64,000 nucleotides of DNA from the NCBI RefSeq assembly GCF_049546785.1, contig NZ_JBMWAN010000001.1, positions 1 to 64,000 of the forward strand, read 5' to 3'. This document shows positions 34,916 through 41,672 of this stretch, piece after piece (position 1 is the stretch's first letter; every line of letters begins with the position of its first letter). The notes beneath the pieces were generated by a model. It was not told where the DNA came from. It saw only the letters and a program-made list of their open reading frames with translations, and ran no database searches. A program made the position numbers and the translations under genes. Origin of the DNA: Nitrospira_D sp035465795 (GTDB lineage Bacteria > Nitrospirota > Nitrospiria > Nitrospirales > Nitrospiraceae).

Positions 34916-36199
34916 ATGATGAACAAACCTACTGGCCACGTCAAAAAGCTCACTTGCCTGATGGGTCTCCTCCTGGCGGTTCTTGTTACGGGATGCAGCG
35001 GCGGTGACGGGGGTGGCGGTGCCGCCACCGGTACTTCGGCACCGGGCACACTGGCTGTTTCGCTCACCGATGCGCCGGCCTGCGGCTATCAGGCAGTTTA
35101 TGTCACCGTCAGTAAAGTGCGGGTGCATCGAAGCCAAACCGCGGACGACAACGCCGCCGGTTGGAGCGAGATTGTCCTCTCCTCTCCCCAAAAGATCAAT
35201 TTGCTCGATCTGAATGACCCTACCCAGCCGAATCTGGCGCTTTATTCCCTGGGAGAAACTTCGCTTCCGGCAGGCCACTATACGCAAGTGCGGCTGGTGC
35301 TCGTTCCAAACAGAGGGAACAACCAGCCATTTAACAACTCGATTGTCTTGGAGGGACAGCCCCAGGAACAAGAGCTTGATACTCCGAGCGCTGTCCAGTC
35401 AGGGATCAAACTGGTCAATGAGTTCGACGTGCCTTCCGGACAACGGGTCGATCTGTTGCTGGACTTCGATGCCTGCCATTCCATTGTCCAGCGTGGGAAT
35501 GGGACGTACGCGCTTAAACCGGTGATCAAAGTCATCCCCTATGTCCTGAACGGCATCGCAGGTTATATTAGTCCGTCGGTATTCCCCAATCAGGTCAATA
35601 GTAACCATGTGGCTGTATCTGCGCAGGTGGATGGGGTGGTTGTTCGATCGACGGTGCCTGATCCAGTGACCGGACGGTTTCTCCTCGCACGCCTGGTTCC
35701 TGGAACGTTCGATGTGGTCATCACAGCAGATAACCGTGGGACCAGGGTTATCACAGGGGTGCCAGTCAACGACACTACCAGCATCACGTGGGTAAGCACC
35801 GATGCCCCACCAGCTCCGCCTATCACGTTGGCTTCCTCCTCGACCGGAGACATTGGTGGTCTTGTGACCTTGCAGTCGGGAACGGATGAAGAATCGGTCA
35901 TTATTGCAGGGAAACAAGTGTTGAGCGGTGGGCGAACTGTGACGGTCAAATCGCGAGTGGCGACAGTGCGAACAGCCACGCCGGACCTCGGCGACTACGA
36001 GTACACCTTGACTTTGTTGCCCACAGAGGCGCCATCGGCTGGTCCCTACGTGACGCCATTGCCGATTGTGTTTACTTTACAGACCGGAGCTGCAAATACT
36101 TATACAGTTCAAGCTTCGTCCACCGGCTATATCACTGGATCGGTGCCAAACCTTGCAACGGGGACAGTACAGAACTTCAACTTGAGCTTGGCCCCATAG
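34916..36199 (+). CDS. DUF4382 domain lipoprotein
   Basis: 427 residues; AAAGGAGGG precedes the ATG. A signal peptide ends in the lipobox VTGC followed by SGGDGGGG, a flexible spacer. Residues about 42-210 are a DUF4382 domain (PF14321): GTLAVSLTDAPACGYQAVYV, TVSKVRVHRS, LLDLNDPTQPNLALYSLGET and AGHYTQVRLVLVP are typical. The remainder holds two more beta-rich parts (AGYISPSVFPNQVNSNHVAV and GDIGGLVTLQSGTDEESVII), likely carboxypeptidase-regulatory-like or Ig-like folds. It is an outer-surface lipoprotein of unknown ligand. The gene follows an AT-rich leader and ends at the head of two strong stem-loops. Confidence 0.88.
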   Translation: MMNKPTGHVKKLTCLMGLLLAVLVTGCSGGDGGGGAATGTSAPGTLAVSLTDAPACGYQAVYVTVSKVRVHRSQTADDNAAGWSEIVLSSPQKINLLDLNDPTQPNLALYSLGETSLPAGHYTQVRLVLVPNRGNNQPFNNSIVLEGQPQEQELDTPSAVQSGIKLVNEFDVPSGQRVDLLLDFDACHSIVQRGNGTYALKPVIKVIPYVLNGIAGYISPSVFPNQVNSNHVAVSAQVDGVVVRSTVPDPVTGRFLLARLVPGTFDVVITADNRGTRVITGVPVNDTTSITWVSTDAPPAPPITLASSSTGDIGGLVTLQSGTDEESVIIAGKQVLSGGRTVTVKSRVATVRTATPDLGDYEYTLTLLPTEAPSAGPYVTPLPIVFTLQTGAANTYTVQASSTGYITGSVPNLATGTVQNFNLSLAP

Positions 36200-36252
36200 A
36201 CCGCTGGCTTCCTGGCCAGCAGGCGATCGCCTGCTGGCCAGGAGCCAGCGGT
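36200..36252 (+). terminator. Long near-perfect inverted repeat after the DUF4382 gene
   Basis: 53 bases: arms of 27 and 28 bases (ACCGCTGGCT and TCCTGGCCAGCAGGCGAT against ATCGCCTGCTGGCCAGGA and GCCAGCGGT) pair with a single bulged T. It begins one base after the stop codon. No U-run directly follows. Confidence 0.6.
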
Positions 36253-36255
36253 TTA

Positions 36256-36282
36256 GAGAAACCGGTGGAGACCCGGTTTCTC
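36256..36282 (+). terminator. Second stem-loop after the DUF4382 gene
   Basis: GAGAAACCGG (36256-36265) pairs with CCGGTTTCTC (36273-36282). It follows the long inverted repeat by three bases. Confidence 0.5.
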
Positions 36283-36659
36283 CTGATTCAGCCAACGAAA
36301 CACTCCGGACGTAATCAAGAACGAAAAGAACTCCTCTGGTTCACCTCTCCCTCGCTCATCTCTCGCTGGCTACTTCCCGTCAATTTTCGTAGACCCAACC
36401 TCTCGCCATACGCGAGAACCGCTTTAGCAATCATCTGTTCTCGCCCCACTCGCCTTCCCAATCACGAACACACCTCCGAAAGAGAGCGAACGAGGGAAGC
36501 CCCTATGGATCCTTCTGAACAGATATTGATGGTAGTTTCGACCACCATCAGGCCTGCCGATGGTCGGCCGGGAAACCCGGCCGGAATTTCTGGACTGACC
36601 AAGGCTCCGGGTGGATATACCGGCGAGTGCAGGAGAGCGGTGAGGCCTCTTACTGTTCA
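36283..36659. other. Gap between convergent genes with further stem-loops, no gene seen
   Basis: Contains TGATGGT/ACCATCA (36527-36550) and GGCCGGG-AAA-CCCGGCC (36566-36582). A plus-strand open frame here is Ser/Arg-rich and motif-less. Confidence 0.45.
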
Positions 36660-36699
36660 GACAAAAAGAACAGGCCTGCTGGTACAACCAGCAGGCCTG
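36660..36699 (-). terminator. Rho-independent terminator of the 36769-37581 gene
   Basis: Perfect 12-base arms CAGGCCTGCTGG (36671-36682) and CCAGCAGGCCTG (36688-36699) around a five-base loop; on the minus strand the stem runs into TTCTTTTTG. It is 70 bases past the stop codon of that gene. Confidence 0.8.
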
Positions 36700-36768
36700 C
36701 ACCTGTTGCACCCTCTAGTATCGAGCTGAACGTTACTTCCCTCCCGCTGGATGCGGGACAGCCCCCCA

Positions 36769-37581
36769 TCAATTTATAGTCTTGCTCACCTCAGTGGAGG
36801 GAGGGCTCTCGAGGCCACTGCTGTTATAGGCAGTCACGACAAAGTAATAGGTCGTCCCGACTAACAGACTGTCCACCAAAGAAGACGTAACGTTCCCCAC
36901 GTCAATGGGCGTTCCATAGTTTCCCGAAGCCGTCCCCATATAGACCTTATATCCGGCCAGACCGGTGCTGGTAACGGGGTCCCAGGCGACCGACACCGAC
37001 TTGGTGCTGCTCACCGAGGTTGTCGTCGTCGATGTCGTGGTTGAACTGGCACTTGAATCCGATGTCGAAGTCGTCGTCGAAGTCGTGGTTGAACTGGCAG
37101 TTGAATCCGTCGTCGAAGTCGTCGTTGCACTCGTCGTCGAGGTCGTGTCCAGAGTCGTCGCCGGGAGCACCGTGAGCGACACGGGAACCACCGTATTCCC
37201 CCCTTTAGACAGTTTGATCGTGACCGTGGCGGCATAGCTCCCCGCCCTCAACCCGCTGGTATTTGCGGCCACTGCGACCTGAGTGGTGCTGGTGATGGTT
37301 GCTGTCGCAGGGGAGACCGTGAGCCACGCCGCGTTGTCCGTGACACTCAAACTGGCTTCGCGCTTATTCGCTTTCGACACAGAGACTGCCTGGCTGGAAG
37401 GACTGGGGGCGCCCTCAATCGCATAAAACGACACAGCCGTTGGACTCACGTCCACCGCCCACGCTTCAGGGGATGCCCAGATACCGATCGCCAATGTCAG
37501 GCCAATGCCATACCAGGATCGGAGAGAGCGCGCATACTTCTGACTTCGTCGGGCTAGAACATCTTGATGAGCGTTACGCAT
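36769..37581 (-). CDS. Secreted protein with BACON-like and fibronectin type III domains joined by a Ser/Thr linker
   Basis: 270 residues. A twin-basic start (LARRSQKYARSLRSWYGIGL) and hydrophobic stretch to AWA form a long signal peptide. Residues about 43-140 (VSPTAVSFYAIEGAPSPSSQ, then LTVSPATATITSTTQVAVAA) are a BACON-like Ig-fold domain found in secreted and surface proteins. A linker of about 50 Ser/Thr residues follows, built from repeats of the TTSTTTSTSDSSAS type. Residues about 188-270 form a fibronectin type III domain: VAWDPVTSTGLAGYKVYMG, GTTYYFVVTAYNSSGLES. The protein is probably displayed or secreted and may bind carbohydrate or other proteins. The Ser/Thr linker is prone to length changes and may be glycosylated. 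Terminator at 36660-36699. Confidence 0.8.
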   Translation of the reverse strand: MRNAHQDVLARRSQKYARSLRSWYGIGLTLAIGIWASPEAWAVDVSPTAVSFYAIEGAPSPSSQAVSVSKANKREASLSVTDNAAWLTVSPATATITSTTQVAVAANTSGLRAGSYAATVTIKLSKGGNTVVPVSLTVLPATTLDTTSTTSATTTSTTDSTASSTTTSTTTSTSDSSASSTTTSTTTTSVSSTKSVSVAWDPVTSTGLAGYKVYMGTASGNYGTPIDVGNVTSSLVDSLLVGTTYYFVVTAYNSSGLESPPSTEVSKTIN

Positions 37582-38181
37582 AGATACCTCATCGTTGTGT
37601 GACAGTTGTTACTCGAACCGCGTTTGCGGAGCAGCAGGCATCGGCCCTTCCTCCTTGCGATTCGATTTACCCGATGAGCAATATCAATGCCGGTGCACGG
37701 CTTAGGTAGATGTCTCTGAATGACAATGAATTGCGGATACTTTCCCAGCGCAACGGAGCGACGAATGCGTTCCGGAATGAACTGTTGTGTATGAGCCCCC
37801 CATTAATACGTACATAACTGCGCACCTGCGGGAACCGAGGCTGTGAGGCCACAGCCGCCAGGTGCAGGACCGTAGTTCGCGGGCACAGACAGAGAACTGA
37901 CTTGCGGGGTTCACCAACCGAAAAGAACCGACACGAACCCACAAAGGAGCGCACTCCCCTGACATGTCATTGTCATTCATCGCTCGTCTCCCGCTGGTTG
38001 TTTCCGCCCAAATCGATGAGGTCTTGCCCCTGCGCCATACCCGTGACCCCATCCGCACTGAGTGTATTTCTCTACTCTCCTGTTCCTTGACAGCGCAGGG
38101 GGTGGCTCGTATGCTGAGCGGAGTACTGTTGCCTCACTATTCTTCAGGCGTTTCTTCAGGCATTTTGGTAGGGACACCTCG
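37582..38181. other. 600-base divergent gap, no supported gene
   Basis: Minus-strand open frames at 37667-38058 have no recognisable motif. I did not recognise a riboswitch. Confidence 0.4.
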
Positions 38182-39516
38182 ATGTATCTCCAGAGAAGTC
38201 GTCCCCGTCTGCCGCTCCTTCAGCTGCTCCTCTTAACTGCTGCGCTCATCGCCGCTGTGCTTACGACAACGCTTCCCGCTCGAGCCGAATCGTTCGTGAC
38301 GGTCGCCACCTATGATGGCGTCATCAACCCGGTCTCCGCCGAATACCTCCACGATGCCCTCCTGTCCGCGCAAGAGGGCGGGGCTCAGGCATTGATCATC
38401 CGCCTCAATACGCCCGGCGGCCTCGACACGTCGATGCGGCTCATCATTAAAGACATGACCGCCTCCGCCATTCCCGTGGTCGTCTATGTGTCGCCGTCCA
38501 GCGGACGGGCCGCCTCCGCCGGAGTGTTTATCACCATGGCCGCCCACGTCGCGGCGATGGCTCCCGGCACGAGCATCGGCGCAGCCCACCCCGTGGCCAT
38601 GGGCGGGGGCGAGATGGACCGGTCCATGAAGGAGAAAGTCGAGAACGATTCGGCGGCCTACATCAAATCGATCGCCGAGCAGCGGGGCCGGAACGTCGCC
38701 TGGGCGGAAGACGCTGTCCGAAAGAGCCTGTCCGTGACGGAACGAGAAGCCGTGAAGCTGAAGATCGTCGATCTGGTTGTGGAGGACCTGCCGGCGTTGC
38801 TGAAGCAACTGGACGGCCGCACGATCCCCCTCCAAAACGGCCCGACCGTGCTGCATACGGCGGGCGCCGCCGTGCGTGAATTCCCGATGGGGCTCCGGCT
38901 TGAACTCCTGAAGACGCTCAGCGACCCGAACATCGCCTACCTGCTGATGACCATCGGCACCATCGGACTGATTGCCGAGCTGTATAACCCCGGGGCGATT
39001 CTGCCGGGGATTGTCGGAGCCATTAGCCTCATCCTGGCCTTTTACTCCTTCCAGTCGCTGCCGGTAAACTATGCAGGCGTGCTGTTGTTCCTCCTCGGAA
39101 TCGTCTTCTTTATTCTGGAAGCCAGCGTCACCAGCTACGGCTTGCTGGCCATCGGCGGGGTGGTCTCGATGCTTCTCGGCTCGGTGATGCTGATCAAGAC
39201 CGAGGTGGAGTTCCTGCAGATTTCCTGGTCGGTTATCCTGCCGGTGGTCGCGCTTGTCGCGGCGTTCTCCCTCTTTATTGTCAGCATGGGTGTACGCGCG
39301 ATGCGGCGACGGCCGGTGACCGGCCGGGAGGAAATGGTCGGCCTGGTGGGCATTGTCAAAACGGCGCTGACTCCCCACGGGCAATTGGCCGTCCACGGCG
39401 AACTCTGGGAGGCCACCAGTGAAAAACCCCTCCAGCCGGGCGATGAAGCTGAAGTGACCCGGGTGGATGGCTTACGGTTGCATGTGACCCCACGCACCAA
39501 ACAGAAAGAGGCCTGA
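38182..39516 (+). CDS. NfeD-family membrane-bound serine protease
   Basis: 444 residues from the ATG at 38182, which gives a signal peptide (LLLLTAALIAAVLTTTLPARA). The N-terminal half is a ClpP-class protease: ALIIRLNTPGGLDTSMRLII, VVVYVSPSSGRAASAGVFIT with the catalytic Ser of SAG, and AAHPVAMGGGEMD with the lysine partner expected further on (MKEKVENDSAAYIKSIAEQR). Four to five membrane helices follow (ILPGIVGAISLILAFYSF, VLLFLLGIVFFILEASV, LLAIGGVVSMLLGSVML) and an OB-fold NfeD domain (GLVGIVKTALTPHGQLAVHG) ends the protein. It stops one base before the SPFH gene, the usual partner, whose stomatin C-terminus is the known substrate type of this protease. Confidence 0.93.
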   Translation: MYLQRSRPRLPLLQLLLLTAALIAAVLTTTLPARAESFVTVATYDGVINPVSAEYLHDALLSAQEGGAQALIIRLNTPGGLDTSMRLIIKDMTASAIPVVVYVSPSSGRAASAGVFITMAAHVAAMAPGTSIGAAHPVAMGGGEMDRSMKEKVENDSAAYIKSIAEQRGRNVAWAEDAVRKSLSVTEREAVKLKIVDLVVEDLPALLKQLDGRTIPLQNGPTVLHTAGAAVREFPMGLRLELLKTLSDPNIAYLLMTIGTIGLIAELYNPGAILPGIVGAISLILAFYSFQSLPVNYAGVLLFLLGIVFFILEASVTSYGLLAIGGVVSMLLGSVMLIKTEVEFLQISWSVILPVVALVAAFSLFIVSMGVRAMRRRPVTGREEMVGLVGIVKTALTPHGQLAVHGELWEATSEKPLQPGDEAEVTRVDGLRLHVTPRTKQKEA

Positions 39517-39517
39517 C

Positions 39518-40291
39518 ATGCTCTTCAGTCCCTTTGCGCTCTTGATTCTCCTGGTGATCCTCATCCTAATGGGGTTTAATGTCCTGCGCGAGTACGAACG
39601 GGCCGTGATCTTTCGATGGGGCCGGCTGGCCCGTGGACTCGTCGGAGGAAACGGCCCCGGTGTCGTGATCATCATCCCGTTCATCGACAAGCTGGTCCGC
39701 GTCAGCTTGCGGACCGTGGCGATGGATGTGCCGCCCCAGGACGTCATCACCAAAGACAACGTCAGCGTCAAAGTGAATGCGGTCATCTATTTCCGTGTGG
39801 TGGACCAGGAACGGGCCATCATTCAGGTCGAAGACTATCTCTATGCGACCTCCATGATGTCGCAGACGACGCTCCGGAGCGTGCTGGGGCAGAGCCAGCT
39901 CGACGACCTGCTGTCGAAACGGGAACAGATCAACGCCGATCTCCAGCGGATCATCGATCAACAGACGGAGCCCTGGGGCGTCAAAGTCACCGCTGTGGAA
40001 GTGAAGAACGTGGACCTGCCGCAGGAAATGCAGCGGGCCATTGCGCGTCAGGCGGAAGCGGAGCGCGAACGGCGCGCGAAAGTGATCCACGCTGAAGGCG
40101 AATTCGAAGCCTCGCGGCGCCTGGCCGACGCCGCCGATGTGATCAGCCGCAACCCGGCTGCCTTGCAGCTCCGTTATCTGCAAACCCTGGTCGAAATTGC
40201 CGCCGAGAAGAATTCGACGACCATTTTCCCGATTCCCATCGACACGATTGCCCCCTTCCTCGCAAACTGGAGCAAGAAGGCAGAACCCTAG
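39518..40291 (+). CDS. SPFH/band 7 protein (slipin, stomatin-like)
   Basis: 257 residues with an N-terminal helix (FALLILLVILILMGFNVL), then the SPFH core: YERAVIFRWGRLARGLVGGN, GPGVVIIIPFIDKLVRVSLR, VPPQDVITKDNVSVKVNAVI and YFRVVDQERAIIQVEDY. A coiled-coil AEAERERRAKVIHAEGEFEA and a hydrophobic end (FPIPIDTIAPFLANW) follow. This is the slipin subfamily, found with NfeD in an operon in many bacteria and archaea; it forms oligomers at the membrane and may organise lipid domains. The start codon lies one base after the NfeD stop, indicating translational coupling. Confidence 0.95.
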   Translation: MLFSPFALLILLVILILMGFNVLREYERAVIFRWGRLARGLVGGNGPGVVIIIPFIDKLVRVSLRTVAMDVPPQDVITKDNVSVKVNAVIYFRVVDQERAIIQVEDYLYATSMMSQTTLRSVLGQSQLDDLLSKREQINADLQRIIDQQTEPWGVKVTAVEVKNVDLPQEMQRAIARQAEAERERRAKVIHAEGEFEASRRLADAADVISRNPAALQLRYLQTLVEIAAEKNSTTIFPIPIDTIAPFLANWSKKAEP

Positions 40292-40382
40292 ATCTCGCCT
40301 GAAACCGGCGAAACAATACAGATCCCCTGATCCGGGCTGCACCTCTCACCAACGGGTGCCCTTGTCTGCTGAATGGCCGCGC

Positions 40383-40976
40383 TCATCTTCCCCGTCGAGG
40401 GTTGTAAATGAGTCCTCCACGCTTCCGGTATTCTTCAAAGACCACCATGGCCTCGTCCCGGCACACGTCCCGAGCTACAGCGATCCCTCGCTCCTCTAAC
40501 GCAGTTACCCAGTTCTTCGCCTTAGCCCCCTCATCGAATCCGAATGCCTCGGCATCCTCGGACCGCGCCCCACAGACCAGACTTCGAACCCCGGACAGGG
40601 GAATCGCTCCGAAACACATGGCGCAGGGCTCGCAACTGGTTACCAACTCATAAGGCGGCAGGCCGGGGGTTCCGAGATCGAAGCTCCGGACCTGCTGTTG
40701 CGCATTGGCCAGCGCAACCATTTCCGCATGGGCATGGGAGCAATTAGTGACGGTGACCAGATTGACCCCGACGGAAACCAGCGCCCCCGTGTCAGATTCG
40801 AACACGGCGGCACCGAACGGCCCTCCCGGCCCCTGCTCGACATTCCACAGAGCTAACCGGATCACCAACTGCATCCGGTCGCGCAAGGACACGGCCGGCG
40901 TCTGCCGATCCCGCAGAAACCGTTCAACCCCGCCGGGGAGATTAAAGGGAGAGGCGGCTGACGGAAAAGAGGTCAT
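40383..40976 (-). CDS. Nucleoside deaminase (cytidine/deoxycytidylate deaminase superfamily)
   Basis: 197 residues. The zinc site HAEMVAL near residue 82 and SCEPCAMCFGAIPLSG near residue 114 are intact (His, Cys, Cys ligands and the catalytic Glu). The remaining sequence, VIRLALWNVEQGPGGPFGAA and DAEAFGFDEGAKAK, fits the guanine deaminase / nucleoside deaminase group (PF00383). The substrate (guanine, cytosine or a modified base) is not decided by sequence. It is convergent with the SPFH gene, and the divergent gap on its other side carries the promoter for the small gene at 41216. Confidence 0.9.
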   Translation of the reverse strand: MTSFPSAASPFNLPGGVERFLRDRQTPAVSLRDRMQLVIRLALWNVEQGPGGPFGAAVFESDTGALVSVGVNLVTVTNCSHAHAEMVALANAQQQVRSFDLGTPGLPPYELVTSCEPCAMCFGAIPLSGVRSLVCGARSEDAEAFGFDEGAKAKNWVTALEERGIAVARDVCRDEAMVVFEEYRKRGGLIYNPRRGR

Positions 40977-41104
40977 CGTGGAGTACGCCTCATCATGATG
41001 CTCGCTCTCATTCTAGCGATTCCCGACACCGGGGCAAAGGATTGTTTTTCCATTCACGCGTGAGAGGAGCCGAAGGGCGGCATGAGCACCGCCTCCCTCC
41101 CGTC

Positions 41105-41133
41105 TTGACTCAATCCTTCAGTCCGCCTACTTT
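41105..41133 (+). promoter_or_regulatory. Sigma-70-type promoter of the small gene
   Basis: TTGACT (41105-41110), 17 bases, TACTTT (41128-41133). The start codon of the small gene is 82 bases further. Confidence 0.6.
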
Positions 41134-41156
41134 TACGGCGACGTGTTCACGGACAT

Positions 41157-41172
41157 GAGACCCGATGGTCTC
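41157..41172 (+). promoter_or_regulatory. Palindrome in the leader of the small gene
   Basis: GAGACC-CGAT-GGTCTC, a perfect six-base inverted repeat just downstream of the expected transcription start. It could be an operator or a small RNA hairpin. Confidence 0.45.
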
Positions 41173-41215
41173 TCCGGACACCTAATTCTCTCAGCCATAC
41201 AAGGAGGCAGGAGTT

Positions 41216-41401
41216 ATGCGGTTTATCAAAGTAAAAGACGAAGAACGTGCCGGTGACGTGGCGATCAATCTCGACCTCGTCCGGGAGGCACACTTTGGAG
41301 GAGGGTTGCTGCACCTCTATTTCGAGCGCAGCTCCACGGCACAGGATGACATGACCTTCACCGGCGAGAATGCCCAGAAGATTTGGGCCGCGATGGGATA
41401 G
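41216..41401 (+). CDS. Small protein of unknown function (61 aa)
   Basis: 61 residues; AAGGAGGCAGGAG precedes the ATG, and a promoter lies at 41105. The sequence starts MRFIKVKDEERAGDVAINLD and ends DDMTFTGENAQKIWAAM. It is charged and soluble, with a beta-alpha pattern (FGGGLLHLYFERSS then TGENAQKIWAA) like a small regulatory or metal-chelating domain. No family is recognised, but the excellent ribosome site and promoter make it a real gene. Confidence 0.8.
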   Translation: MRFIKVKDEERAGDVAINLDLVREAHFGGGLLHLYFERSSTAQDDMTFTGENAQKIWAAMG

Positions 41402-41420
41402 CGAGTTCCCCGCTCAAGCC

Positions 41421-41452
41421 CTGTGGCGCGATGTGAAGACAACGCGCCACAG
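41421..41452 (+). terminator. Stem-loop downstream of the small gene
   Basis: CTGTGGCGCG (41421-41430) pairs with CGCGCCACAG (41443-41452) across a 12-base loop, 20 bases after the stop codon. A U-run is lacking. Confidence 0.5.
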
Positions 41453-41672
41453 AAGGGAAGCCCTGCCTGACCTGCGACGGAACGATAATTGATGCGGCAC
41501 AACGCTTGACCGCTCCATTCGCGAAACAGCACACCGCAAGTCCGCATCCATGGGTAGCAATGCTTACATTCAACATCTTGTGGAACACCCTCCTTGCCCG
41601 ATTGATTCAGTTGTGGCATAAGCACACCGTGAGCGCGTCATACCCGGGCAGTTAAACACGAAAGAGAGCTCT

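Noticed and set aside
36265..36729. Plus-strand frame of 154 codons
   Set aside because: Covers the stem-loop cluster; Ser/Arg-rich with no motif or ribosome site.
37000..37160. Tandem repeats as CRISPR or regulatory array
   Set aside because: They encode the Ser/Thr linker of the BACON-FN3 protein.
37582..38181. c-di-GMP or other riboswitch in the divergent gap
   Set aside because: Expected conserved cores were not found.
38233..39396. 387-residue minus-strand frame
   Set aside because: Antisense of nfeD; His/Gln/Arg-rich with no motif.
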